From: DASQDT01 sp036380435
GTDB lineage: Bacteria; Acidobacteriota; Blastocatellia; Pyrinomonadales; Pyrinomonadaceae
Assembly: GCA_036380435.1 (NCBI GenBank)
Contig: DASVES010000332.1
Span: 1-10,239, forward strand
DNA: 10,239 nucleotides
Direction: 5' to 3'
A program made the position numbers and the translations under genes. Of this stretch, positions 1-6,866 are shown one piece after another; positions within the stretch are counted from its first letter, which is position 1; the number at the start of each line of letters is the position of its first letter. Below the pieces are notes generated by a model. It was not told the origin of the DNA and did no database searches. It saw only the letters and a list, made by a program, of their open reading frames with translations.

Positions 1-9
1 AACTAAACA

Positions 10-1668
10 GTGAGCAACGTCCTTGAGATCATCCCGCTCGGCGGCCTCGGCGAGTTTGGGACCAATTGTTTGTGTCTGCGTTACGGCGACGAGATGATCG
101 TCGTCGATGTCGGGATGGGATTCCCCGAGGAGACCGCCTACGGCGTGGACGTTTCCGTCCCCGACTTTGACTTCCTCGAAGAATATCGCGACTCCCTTTT
201 GGCCATCATCCTGACGCACGGGCACGAGGATCACCTCGGCGCGCTGCCGTACCTGTTGAAGAAGCACAACCTGCCGGTCTACTGCTCCCACTTCACCGCA
301 GGACTGGCCGAGAGCAAGCTCCACGAGCACGACCTGACGGACTCCGTGCTGCTCCACCGCGTAGACCCGCGCGACGTGGTCGAGATCGGCTCCTTCAGCG
401 TCGAGTTCATCCGCGTCTCCCATTCGCTCGTTGACTGCTTCGCGCTCGCCATCACCACGCCCGTCGGCACGCTCATCCACACCGGCGACTACAAGGTGGA
501 CGAGACGCCCGTCATCGGCGAACCCATCGACCTGCGAACGCTTCGGCGCTACGGGCAGGAGGGCGTGCTCGCGCTCACCTCCGATTCGACGAACGCCACC
601 GTGCCGGGCCGCACTCCCTCGGAGCGCGCCGTCATTCCGGCCTTCGAGGAAATTTTCAACGAGGCCGAGGGGCGCATCATCGTCGCCGCCTTCTCGTCGT
701 CCATCCACCGGCTCCAGATCGTTCTGGACGTGGCGCAGCAGTTCGACCGCAAGGTCTGCGTCCTCGGCCGCTCGATGCTCAAGAACGTCGAGATCGCCGA
801 CCGCCTCGGCTTCCTCGACCTGCACGACGGGATGCTCGTCAACCTCAACGAGGCCAAGCGGCTCGCCGACGACGAGATCGTCTTCCTCGTCACGGGGTCG
901 CAGGGCGAAGCGCGCGCGGCCCTGTCGCAGATCGCCACGCAGTCCTACAAGGGATTACAGATCAGAGAAGGCGACACGGTCGTGCTCTCGGCGCGCATCA
1001 TCCCCGGAAACGAGCGCGCCATCTCGCGCCTCATCGGGGAGATTTACAAACGCGGCGGCAAGATCATCGACGAGAAGCGCCGGCTCGTCCACGTCTCGGG
1101 CCACGCCTCGCAGGAGGACATCAGGATTCTGACCGAGGCCGTCCGGCCGAAGTTCGTCATCCCCGTCCACGGCGAGTACCGCATGCTTTACCGTCACAAG
1201 GAATTCCTTCGCAACCACATGGACTTCCGCGACGATCAGGTGATCCTCATCGAGAACGGCGACGTGCTCGAACTCGACGGCGAGAGCGCGACCGTCGTCG
1301 GCAAGCGCGAGGTCGGCCGCACCTTCATCGACGATTCCGGCTTCGAGGAGATCGACGGCGAGACGGTGCGCGAGCGCCGGCAGCTCGCCTACGACGGCGT
1401 CATCACGCCCGTCGTCACGATCAGCGAGGAGACGGGCGAACTCGAATTGCCGCCCGAGATCGTCACGCGCGGCGTGATCGGCATCGACGGCGGAGGGCTG
1501 GTGCGCGACATGCAAAAGGTCGTCACCAAGACGGTCGAAGGCGCCTCGAAGGAGGAACTGCGCGACACGTCGCTGCTCAAGGAGCGCGTCCGCCTCGACC
1601 TCAAACGCTACGTGCAGAAACAGACCGGCGCGCGCCCCGTTATCGTCCCGGTCGTCGTGCAAATCTGA
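10..1668 (+). CDS. rnj: Ribonuclease J (metallo-beta-lactamase / beta-CASP RNase)
   Basis: RNase J is a cytoplasmic zinc-dependent ribonuclease with 5'-to-3' exonuclease and endonuclease activity in mRNA decay and rRNA maturation. The 552-residue product has the full family layout. The metallo-beta-lactamase signature HGHEDH lies at residues 70-75 (metal ligands H70, H72, D74, H75), with further ligands H138 and D160 in HTGD 157-160. The beta-CASP domain shows SDSTN 191-195, SSSIHR 229-234 and GSQGE 296-300. SGHAS 363-367 and PVHGEYR 385-391 close the active site and phosphate pocket. The last ~100 residues fit the C-terminal domain needed for dimerisation. Length matches the usual ~550 residues. 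The start is a GTG; only nine bases precede it here and no clear ribosome-binding site is visible, so a start further upstream cannot be excluded. The next gene follows closely. Confidence 0.96.
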   Translation: MSNVLEIIPLGGLGEFGTNCLCLRYGDEMIVVDVGMGFPEETAYGVDVSVPDFDFLEEYRDSLLAIILTHGHEDHLGALPYLLKKHNLPVYCSHFTAGLAESKLHEHDLTDSVLLHRVDPRDVVEIGSFSVEFIRVSHSLVDCFALAITTPVGTLIHTGDYKVDETPVIGEPIDLRTLRRYGQEGVLALTSDSTNATVPGRTPSERAVIPAFEEIFNEAEGRIIVAAFSSSIHRLQIVLDVAQQFDRKVCVLGRSMLKNVEIADRLGFLDLHDGMLVNLNEAKRLADDEIVFLVTGSQGEARAALSQIATQSYKGLQIREGDTVVLSARIIPGNERAISRLIGEIYKRGGKIIDEKRRLVHVSGHASQEDIRILTEAVRPKFVIPVHGEYRMLYRHKEFLRNHMDFRDDQVILIENGDVLELDGESATVVGKREVGRTFIDDSGFEEIDGETVRERRQLAYDGVITPVVTISEETGELELPPEIVTRGVIGIDGGGLVRDMQKVVTKTVEGASKEELRDTSLLKERVRLDLKRYVQKQTGARPVIVPVVVQI

Positions 1669-1742
1669 GAATGAAGACAGCGAGGCGACCGCCCCCCGGC
1701 CGTCGTCTCGTCTCGTCAGGCACCTTCGATAAACAGCCTCAT

Positions 1743-2186
1743 ATGTCTGCGACAGACGCCGTCGAACTGCTGCGCCGCACGAGAGTTGAAGTCGCGCCGC
1801 AGACTTTCGTCGTCGTCGGCATGCGCCACGAGGACTGGGGGCGGCTGCTGGAAAGCCCCGAGCTGAGTCCGCGCGCCGACTCGCATTTCATGCTGTTGCG
1901 CGACCGCTTCGAGGTGACGCTCGTCGTCGAGCAGGAAGACTGGCGGGCCATGCGCCACGCCGCGCGCGACGCACGCGTCGAGGGAGACTTCCGGCTCCTG
2001 ACGTTCGACATCGAGCTGCCGTGGCACGTCGTCGGCTTCCTCGCGCGGGTGACGGAAATACTCGCTGTCGAAGGCGTCTCGGTCGGCGCGCTCACCGCCT
2101 TCTCGCGCGACCATCTGCTCATCAGACAGGAAGATTTGGGCCGGGCGCTACGTGCCCTCGGCCCGCACGTGGAAGAACTCTGTTGA
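1743..2186 (+). CDS. Stand-alone ACT-domain protein (CASTOR-type ACT fold)
   Basis: A small protein of 147 residues from the ATG at 1743, or 171 from an in-frame ATG at 1671. It reads as an ACT-type regulatory domain of the kind found in CASTOR-like proteins: an N-terminal beta segment (APQTFVVVGMRHEDW), then a second half with TFDIELPWHVVGFLARVTEIL followed by EGVSVGALTAFSRDHLLI, the typical strand-helix-strand of ligand-sensing ACT domains with a helix-capping Leu/Val-rich stretch. No catalytic domain is attached, so it probably senses an amino acid or similar small ligand; the ligand is unknown. I prefer 1743 because the 24 residues added by 1671 are Arg/Pro-rich and unlike the compact domain. 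However, 1671 lies only 2 nt behind the rnj stop, which would allow coupling, and neither start has a clear ribosome-binding site. The next gene begins 13 nt downstream. Confidence 0.75.
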   Translation: MSATDAVELLRRTRVEVAPQTFVVVGMRHEDWGRLLESPELSPRADSHFMLLRDRFEVTLVVEQEDWRAMRHAARDARVEGDFRLLTFDIELPWHVVGFLARVTEILAVEGVSVGALTAFSRDHLLIRQEDLGRALRALGPHVEELC

Positions 2187-2187
2187 C

Positions 2188-2191
2188 GGAG
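2188..2191 (+). promoter_or_regulatory. Ribosome-binding site for the 2200 start
   Basis: GGAG lies immediately behind the upstream TGA (2184-2186) and 8 nt before the ATG at 2200. This favours ATG 2200 over an in-frame GTG at 2152, which would lie inside the ACT-domain gene and add 16 unlikely residues. Confidence 0.6.
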
Positions 2192-2199
2192 TCGGGCGC

Positions 2200-2691
2200 A
2201 TGGATTTGCTGAGCATCATCGGGTCATTGGCCTCGGTGGCGACGGCCATCGGCGTGTTCGTCGCGGGGTGGCAAATTCGCCTCGCCAAGCAACTCGCCCG
2301 GACTCAGTTCGAGGACACGTTGACGCAGCAGTTTCGCGAGATCATCTGGAAGATTCCGGTTGACGCGCTCATCGGACGGGAAATCAGCGAGGAGCAGTAC
2401 CAGCAGACGCGCGACGACTTCTTCCGCTACATTGACCTGTCGAACGAGCAGGTGTTCCTGCGTAAGAACAATCGCATTAGCAAGGCAACGTGGGAGCTTT
2501 GGCGCGACGGGATGAAAGCCTTCCTCGCACGCCCGTCGTTCGAGCGGGCGTGGAAAGAATTCAAGGCCGCGTCGCCAGACATCTTCAAAGAGCTTCGTAG
2601 ACTGGAAGATGAGGAATTTGATACCGACCCATGTACCTGGGTTCAACAGGCGGTAGTCGCATCAAAAGGTGGCGTGTTAATTGAACATTGA
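2200..2691 (+). CDS. Small single-pass membrane-anchored protein of unknown function
   Basis: I do not recognise this 163-residue protein. It begins with a hydrophobic segment (about residues 4-24, LLSIIGSLASVATAIGVFVAGW) that should be a transmembrane anchor. A basic and then amphipathic helical region follows (RLAKQLARTQFEDTLTQQFREI), and the remaining ~110 residues are charged, Trp/Phe-rich and mostly helical, so a cytoplasmic domain is likely. No catalytic motif is apparent. The general plan, an N-terminal membrane helix followed by a helical domain with EQVFLRKNNRIS and a WELWRDGMKAFL stretch, resembles small hypothetical membrane proteins seen sporadically in many bacteria. Base composition is lower than in its neighbours: 45% G+C in 2581-2640 and 55% in 2461-2520, against 80% in 2821-2880. 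It may therefore be a later arrival. Its last 11 bases overlap the start of the SDR gene. Confidence 0.75.
   Translation: MDLLSIIGSLASVATAIGVFVAGWQIRLAKQLARTQFEDTLTQQFREIIWKIPVDALIGREISEEQYQQTRDDFFRYIDLSNEQVFLRKNNRISKATWELWRDGMKAFLARPSFERAWKEFKAASPDIFKELRRLEDEEFDTDPCTWVQQAVVASKGGVLIEH
2666..2672 (+). promoter_or_regulatory. Ribosome-binding site deciding the TTG start of the SDR gene
   Basis: AAGGTGG sits 8 nt before the TTG at 2681 and inside the end of the preceding gene. It is the best ribosome-binding site seen in the left half of the window and supports the rare TTG as the true start, with translation coupled to the upstream gene. Confidence 0.65.
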
Positions 2692-3451
2692 TTGGAAAGC
2701 AAAAGTCGTTTTAATCACGGGCGCGTCGAGCGGCATCGGGCGCGCGTTGGCCGTGGAGTTGGGGCGGCGCGGCGCGTCGGTCGCCCTTTTGGCGCGGCGG
2801 GCCGAGGAGTTGTTGAAGGTCGCCGAGGAGGTGGAGCGCGAGGGCGGGCGGGCGCTCACACTGCCGGCGGACGTGCGCGTCGCGACGGAGGTGTCGGCGG
2901 CGGTCGCGCGCGTCGAGGAGCTATGGGGTCGGGTTGACGTGCTCGTGGCGAACGCCGGGTTTGCGACGGTCAAGGCCGCGTCGGAGCTGCGTGCCGGGGA
3001 AGTGTCGGACATGATCGCCGTCAACTTCATCGGCGCGTCGAACAGCGTGTCGGCCGTGATGCCGGGGATGATCAAGCGGGGGAGCGGGCACCTCGTCGCG
3101 ATCTCCAGCCTCGCGTCGTTTCGGGGGCTGCCGAAGTCGGCTGCCTACAGCGCGAGCAAGGCGGCGATGTCCACCTTCTTCGAGTCGCTGCGCGTTGACC
3201 TCAAGCGGAGCGGCATCATGGTGACGACGATCCACCCCGGCTTCATTCGCACGCCGCTGACTGATGGGCGCAAGAGTCTGCCGTTCCTCGTCGAGGTTGA
3301 CGAGGCCGCCCGTAAAATCGTCCGCGCCATTGAACTGCGACGCCGAACTTACGCCTTCCCATGGCAGCTCGCCGGCCTCGTCGGCCTTGCCCGATTCCTG
3401 CCCGACGCGCTCTACGACCGCATCGCCTCCAGGAAAAATTTTAGAGAATGA
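2681..3451 (+). CDS. Short-chain dehydrogenase/reductase (SDR), NAD(P)-dependent
   Basis: A classical SDR oxidoreductase of 256 residues, the usual length. The Rossmann dinucleotide-binding motif TGASSGIG is at residues 13-20, with Arg39-Arg40 after the second strand, which favours NADP(H). NAG is at 91-93, the catalytic Ser at 143, and the YSASK box at 156-160 gives catalytic Tyr156 and Lys160. HPGFIRT at 185-191 is the usual PG motif behind the active site. The C-terminal ~35 residues are hydrophobic (PWQLAGLVGLARFLP), suggesting a membrane-associated tail or a lipid-like substrate as in some SDRs of the DltE/hydroxysteroid type. The substrate cannot be read from sequence. Translation starts at TTG with a good ribosome-binding site and overlaps the previous gene by 11 nt. 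A heptamer inverted repeat starts 6 nt after the stop. Confidence 0.92.
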   Translation: MNIDWKAKVVLITGASSGIGRALAVELGRRGASVALLARRAEELLKVAEEVEREGGRALTLPADVRVATEVSAAVARVEELWGRVDVLVANAGFATVKAASELRAGEVSDMIAVNFIGASNSVSAVMPGMIKRGSGHLVAISSLASFRGLPKSAAYSASKAAMSTFFESLRVDLKRSGIMVTTIHPGFIRTPLTDGRKSLPFLVEVDEAARKIVRAIELRRRTYAFPWQLAGLVGLARFLPDALYDRIASRKNFRE

Positions 3452-3457
3452 TGAACC

Positions 3458-3587
3458 AGCTATTAGCTGTTAGCTGTTAGCCTTCAGCCAATCGAGATTT
3501 TTTGTGTTCGCCGTGACGGCGTTCGCGTTGATGCGTCTATCGACACTGACTTGCTAGCTAACAGCTAATCGCTAATCGCTAAAAGCT
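3458..3587. repeat. Heptamer inverted repeat, family B (TTAGCTG unit)
   Basis: The left arm (3458-3481) is a 7-base tandem array, AGCTATT then two AGCTGTT and a final AGC. The right arm (3557-3587) is GCTAACA, GCTAATC, GCTAATC, GCTAAAA, GCT. The first 24 bases of the right arm are complementary to the left arm with three mismatches. The intervening 75 nt hold a small perfect hairpin (CGCCG-TGA-CGGCG, 3509-3521) and no gene that I can see. The element fills most of the 140-nt gap between the SDR gene and uppP, ending 4 nt before the uppP ATG. Each unit carries TAG forward and TAA in reverse, so the array closes several reading frames on both strands. It could fold in DNA or RNA; function is unknown. 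Confidence 0.85.
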
Positions 3588-3591
3588 CCCT

Positions 3592-4494
3592 ATGACCTAC
3601 CTTCAAGCCATCATCCTCGGGATCGTGCAGGGGTTGACCGAATTTATCCCCATCAGCTCGACGGCGCACCTCGTTTTCGCCGCGCGTCTGACGCAGCTCT
3701 ACGAGGGCGAGGCGATGCGAGCCGAGATGACGACCGCCACCATCGCCGTTATCCAACTGGGCACGCTCCTCGCCGTCTTCGTCTACTTCGCCGGTGACAT
3801 CTGGGCCATCTCCAACGCGTTCGTGCGTGACCATCTGGCGCTGCTACGCGGCCGGCGCGGCGCGGGCGTCGGGGGTGGACTACGCGGCGCACTCGCGGGT
3901 TTGTCGGAAGAGGCGAGGCTTGGCTGGTTGATAGTCATCGGGTCGATACCCGTCGGCGTGGTGGGCCTCCTGTTGAAAAAGCAGATCGAAGGGCCGTGGA
4001 CGAAGAACCTCTGGCTCATCGCGACGATGATGGTCGTCGTCGCGCTCATGCTCCTCGTGGCCGAGAAGGTTGGCGCGCGGCGGAAGGAGATGAAAGACCT
4101 CGGCGTCGGCGACGCGCTCGCCGTCGGCTTCGCGCAGGTGCTCTCACTCATGCCCGGCGCCTCGCGCTCCGGCTCGACCATCATGGGCGGCCTCTTCGCG
4201 GGCGAGACGCGCGAGACGGCCGCGCGCTTCTCATTCCTGCTCTCGATCCCGGCCATCGCGGCCAGCGGGCTGCTCGAACTGGGGGAGGCCATCGAAAAAC
4301 TGCCGGCTTCAAGCGCCGCCCCGCTCGTCGTCGCGACCGTCATCTCGGGCCTCGTCGGCTACGCCTCGATCTGGTTCCTCCTGCGCTTCCTGCGGACGCG
4401 TTCCACCGGCGTCTTCATCATCTACCGCATCGTCGTCGGCCTCGCCATCATGCTCCTGCTCGCGCGCGGCATTCTCCAGCCATTCGACAGCTAG
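3592..4494 (+). CDS. uppP: Undecaprenyl-diphosphate phosphatase (UppP/BacA)
   Basis: An integral inner-membrane enzyme that dephosphorylates undecaprenyl diphosphate to the monophosphate carrier lipid for peptidoglycan, O-antigen and other envelope polymers; extra copies give bacitracin resistance. The product has 300 residues (E. coli UppP has 273). The first signature lies near the N-terminus with Gln13 and Glu17 (QGLTE), followed by ISSTAHL with His26. The second, PGASRSGST at 188-196, has Ser191, Arg192 and Thr196 as the phosphate-binding residues. Several hydrophobic segments are clear (for example around 52-68, 111-128, 140-158, 212-232, 250-268, 274-292). A Gly/Arg-rich loop at about 86-104 accounts for some of the extra length. 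The ATG directly follows the family B repeat and no strong ribosome-binding site is seen. The gene is flanked by heptamer repeats on both sides, so it may be a separate transcription unit. Confidence 0.96.
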   Translation: MTYLQAIILGIVQGLTEFIPISSTAHLVFAARLTQLYEGEAMRAEMTTATIAVIQLGTLLAVFVYFAGDIWAISNAFVRDHLALLRGRRGAGVGGGLRGALAGLSEEARLGWLIVIGSIPVGVVGLLLKKQIEGPWTKNLWLIATMMVVVALMLLVAEKVGARRKEMKDLGVGDALAVGFAQVLSLMPGASRSGSTIMGGLFAGETRETAARFSFLLSIPAIAASGLLELGEAIEKLPASSAAPLVVATVISGLVGYASIWFLLRFLRTRSTGVFIIYRIVVGLAIMLLLARGILQPFDS

Positions 4495-4504
4495 GGCAAT
4501 TCAA

Positions 4505-4586
4505 GTAAAAAGTAAAAAGGCAAAAGGCAAAAGTGAGGGAGCAAGGTCGCCTCTTCACTTTTGCCTTTTGCCTTTTTACTTTTGCC
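4505..4586. repeat. Heptamer inverted repeat, family C (GGCAAAA / GTAAAAA units)
   Basis: The left array is GTAAAAA twice, GGCAAAA twice, then GTGA (4505-4536). The right array is TCAC, TTTTGCC twice, TTTTTAC, TTTTGCC (4555-4586). Bases 4508-4536 pair perfectly with 4555-4583, giving a 29-bp stem around an 18-nt loop (4537-4554). The element lies 10 nt behind the uppP stop. As RNA this would be a long stable hairpin whose descending arm is U-rich, so it could stop transcription or protect the 3' end of the uppP message. The AT-rich arms stand out sharply from the GC-rich surroundings. Confidence 0.9.
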
Positions 4587-4614
4587 TTCCTCTACGCTCG
4601 CAGTCGCGCCCGGC

Positions 4615-4626
4615 ATCGGTTAAACT
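4615..4626 (+). promoter_or_regulatory. Possible promoter -10 region upstream of the PilZ gene
   Basis: ATCGGTTAAACT matches in 10 of 12 bases the sequence at 10189-10200 that ends in a perfect TATAAT. The last six bases, TAAACT, agree with the -10 consensus in four positions. No good -35 box is visible. The site sits 55 nt before the PilZ start in the 94-nt stretch between repeat C and the gene, which otherwise shows only the ribosome-binding site. Confidence 0.35.
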
Positions 4627-4668
4627 TGAGTCGGCCCCTTACTCACGAGCGATCAAAATCCTGTAGCA

Positions 4669-4678
4669 AGGAAGAGGG
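4669..4678 (+). promoter_or_regulatory. Ribosome-binding site deciding the GTG start of the PilZ gene
   Basis: AGGAAGAGGG contains AGGA 8 nt before the GTG at 4681. The in-frame ATG at 4693 would lie 14 nt from the end of this purine run, so GTG 4681 is the better start. Confidence 0.6.
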
Positions 4679-4680
4679 CT

Positions 4681-5016
4681 GTGAGTTCACACATGGACGA
4701 TCCGAAGCAAGAAAGAATTTCCCCCGCGCAGAGGCCCCGCAGCCCGCGCGTGCCGGTCAATTTCGCCGTCGAGCTTGAAGGGCGCGACGCGGCGGGTGAG
4801 CCGTTTCACGTGCAGGCCGAGGCCATTCGCGTCAGCCGCGGCGGCGCCACGCTCATCTCCGAAGTCCGCCTTCAGGTCGGCGCGGCCGTCCGCCTGACGC
4901 CGCCCTTCGGACGCACGCTCGACGCCGAGGTCAACGGCGTCTGGACCGAAGAATCGGACGGGCGACAGCACATCGGCGTCAAACTTCTTAACGAAAACGG
5001 CTGGTTCGCCGAGTAG
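4681..5016 (+). CDS. Single-domain PilZ protein with degenerate c-di-GMP motifs
   Basis: A 111-residue protein that looks like one PilZ domain: RSPRVPVNFAVEL (20-32), VSRGGATLIS (51-60), a middle strand with AAVRLTPP, and a closing IGVKLL (98-103). PilZ domains usually bind cyclic di-GMP through RxxxR and D/NxSxxG. Here the positions corresponding to these motifs are altered: the N-terminal motif reads P19-R20-S-P-R23, so only the second Arg of RxxxR is kept, and the second motif reads R50-V-S-R-G-G with Arg where Asp/Asn is expected. Binding may therefore be weak, changed or lost, and the protein could act through partners as some non-canonical PilZ proteins do. The start is GTG with a good ribosome-binding site. 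The stop is 1 nt from the recJ start, so both are probably translated together. The pairing of PilZ with recJ has no obvious functional logic. Confidence 0.8.
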   Translation: MSSHMDDPKQERISPAQRPRSPRVPVNFAVELEGRDAAGEPFHVQAEAIRVSRGGATLISEVRLQVGAAVRLTPPFGRTLDAEVNGVWTEESDGRQHIGVKLLNENGWFAE

Positions 5017-5017
5017 G

Positions 5018-6769
5018 ATGGCAATAGCGACGACGGGCACGAAAGCGACGGCGCGAAAGCGTTGGGAGGTGCGCGCTGACGATGAGCGCGCGGCCGGAGA
5101 ACTCGCGCGCCGCCTCAGCCTCTCCCCAATCGTCGCCTCCGTCCTCGTCGCCCGTGGCGTCAAGTCGGAAGAGGAGGCGCGAGCGCTCCTCAACCCTTCC
5201 GCCGAGCAACTACACGATCCCTCGCTCATGCTCGGGATGACCGAGTCGGTGGCGCGTGTCCTGCGGGCCGTGGACACGGGCGAGCCGGTGCTCATCTACG
5301 GCGACTACGACGTGGACGGCACGACCGGCACCGTCGTCCTGCGACGCGCGCTTCAGGTGCTCGGCGCGAAGACCGGCTTCCACATCCCGCACCGCTTCAC
5401 CGAAGGCTACGGCATCCGGCAGGACACGCTGGAACGCGCGAAGGCCGAAGGCTACGGTCTGGTCGTCAGCGTCGATTGCGGCATCCGCGCCCACGAGCCG
5501 CTGGAGTGGGCGCGCGCTAACGGCCTCGACGTGATCGTGACCGACCACCACCTGCCGGACGACGACGAAGGGTCGCCGCCCGCCTTCGCCGTTCTCAATC
5601 CAAATCAGCGCGGCTGCCCGTATCCCGACAAGAACCTCGCCGGTGTGGGCGTCGCCTTCAAGCTCGCGCACGCACTCTTCCGCGAACGCGGGCGCGAACA
5701 CCTCGTCAAAGGATTTCTGAAGGTCGTGGCCATCGGCACTGTAGCCGACGTGGCGCAGCTCGTCGGCGAGAATCGCGTCATCGTCGCGCTCGGCCTCGCC
5801 GACATCCACAAGGCGACGAATCCGGGCTTGCGCGCGCTCCTCGAAATTGCCGGCTGCGGCGACGGGCGCGGGATGCGCGCCTCCGACCTCGGCTTCCGAC
5901 TCGGCCCGCGCATCAACGCCGCCGGCCGCATGGACGCCGCCCGCGCCGTCGTCGAACTGTTCGAGACGACCGACCACGAAGAGGCTCGCCGCCTCGCCGA
6001 ACACCTCGACGCGCGCAACCGCGAGCGCCAGACCATGCAGCGCCTCATCACCGAGCGCGCCGTCGTCGAACTCGAAACGGGCGGATTCGCCGACGCGCCC
6101 GTCGCCATCGTCGCCGGCGACGGCTGGCACCGCGGCGTCATCGGCCTCGCCGCCTCCAAAATCTGCGAGCGTCTGGGACGCCCGACCGTCGTCATCTCGT
6201 TCGACGAAGACGGCCACGGCCACGGCTCCGCGCGCAGCCCCGACGGCTACCACCTGCTCGACGGCCTGACTACCTGCGCCGACCTCTTCGACGGCTTCGG
6301 CGGCCACGCGCACGCCGCCGGCCTCGCCATCCGCCGCGAGAACGTCCCCGAGCTGCGCCGCCGCCTCTCTGAGCACGCCGCGCGCGCGGCCACGGCAGCC
6401 GGCCCCGCAGGCATTGCCCCGGCCGTCGAGATCGACGCCGAGCTTTCGCCCGAATCGCTCTCGCTCGAACTCTACGAAGAACTGAGCGCCCTTGAGCCAT
6501 ACGGGGCGGGCTGGCCCCGCCCGGTGTTTCTGACGCGGGACTTGCGCGTGGTCGGCGAGCCGCGCGTCTTGAAGGAGCGTCACCTGAAGTTTGCCGTCGC
6601 GGGCGACGACGGCCGCGTCCACAGTTGCATCTGGTGGGGCGCCGCCGAGTCAATTACAGCAACGCCCCGCACGGGCGAGCGCATCGAACTCGCGTACACG
6701 CTCGAATCAAACACCTGGCGCGAAGAAACGCGCTTACAGTTGTGTGTCGAAGACATGAGAAGCAAGTGA
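5018..6769 (+). CDS. recJ: Single-stranded-DNA-specific exonuclease RecJ
   Basis: RecJ degrades single-stranded DNA 5' to 3' in recombinational repair, mismatch repair and stalled-fork processing. The 583-residue product has the DHH phosphoesterase motifs in order: DYDVDG 96-101, SVDCG 151-155, TDHH 175-178, and a later region GRMDAAR 303-309. The DHHA1 domain follows with GWHRGVIG 369-376, GSARS 403-407 and GGHAHAAGL 428-436. The C-terminal ~130 residues form an OB-like DNA-binding domain (LEPYGAGWPRPVF, LKERHLKFAV). Length is normal (E. coli RecJ 577). The ATG is 1 nt after the PilZ stop and has no separate ribosome-binding site, which suggests translational coupling. The TGA stop (6767-6769) is part of the first unit of a heptamer repeat, so the element may have set the 3' end of this gene. 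Confidence 0.97.
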   Translation: MAIATTGTKATARKRWEVRADDERAAGELARRLSLSPIVASVLVARGVKSEEEARALLNPSAEQLHDPSLMLGMTESVARVLRAVDTGEPVLIYGDYDVDGTTGTVVLRRALQVLGAKTGFHIPHRFTEGYGIRQDTLERAKAEGYGLVVSVDCGIRAHEPLEWARANGLDVIVTDHHLPDDDEGSPPAFAVLNPNQRGCPYPDKNLAGVGVAFKLAHALFRERGREHLVKGFLKVVAIGTVADVAQLVGENRVIVALGLADIHKATNPGLRALLEIAGCGDGRGMRASDLGFRLGPRINAAGRMDAARAVVELFETTDHEEARRLAEHLDARNRERQTMQRLITERAVVELETGGFADAPVAIVAGDGWHRGVIGLAASKICERLGRPTVVISFDEDGHGHGSARSPDGYHLLDGLTTCADLFDGFGGHAHAAGLAIRRENVPELRRRLSEHAARAATAAGPAGIAPAVEIDAELSPESLSLELYEELSALEPYGAGWPRPVFLTRDLRVVGEPRVLKERHLKFAVAGDDGRVHSCIWWGAAESITATPRTGERIELAYTLESNTWREETRLQLCVEDMRSK

Positions 6770-6856
6770 TAAGTGATGAGTGATAAGTGATAAGAAAGAG
6801 ATAAGCGGATTTTCTTATCACTTATCACTCATCACTTATCACTCATCACTTATCAC
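6766..6856. repeat. Heptamer inverted repeat, family A, copy 1 (GTGATAA unit)
   Basis: The left arm (6766-6794) is GTGATAA, GTGATGA, GTGATAA, GTGATAA, G. The right arm (6814-6856) is six units of the complementary type (CTTATCA or CTCATCA) plus a C. The whole left arm pairs perfectly with 6814-6842, and three further A-T pairs give a 32-bp stem with a 13-nt loop (6798-6810). Two right-arm units (6843-6856) are unpaired extras. The first unit supplies the recJ stop codon. The element fills nearly all of the gap, leaving 10 nt before the next ATG. Its left arm is identical to that of the copy at 9275. Confidence 0.92.
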
Positions 6857-6866
6857 GGTTTTAAAG

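Noticed and set aside
3458..3587. CRISPR array or riboswitch in the repeat-bearing gaps
   Set aside because: The units are 7 bases with no unique spacers between them, no cas genes are present, and no known aptamer consensus was recognised.
4533..4778. Forward 81-codon frame across repeat C and the PilZ start
   Set aside because: It begins in the repeat (translated TTTTGCC units) and continues out of frame into the PilZ gene; no family resemblance.
6780..6866. In-frame GTG at 6780 that would extend the LptC/LptA-like protein by 29 residues through the heptamer repeat
   Set aside because: The added residues are the translated repeat, with no signal or domain character; ATG 6867 is followed directly by the basic N-terminus and membrane anchor.
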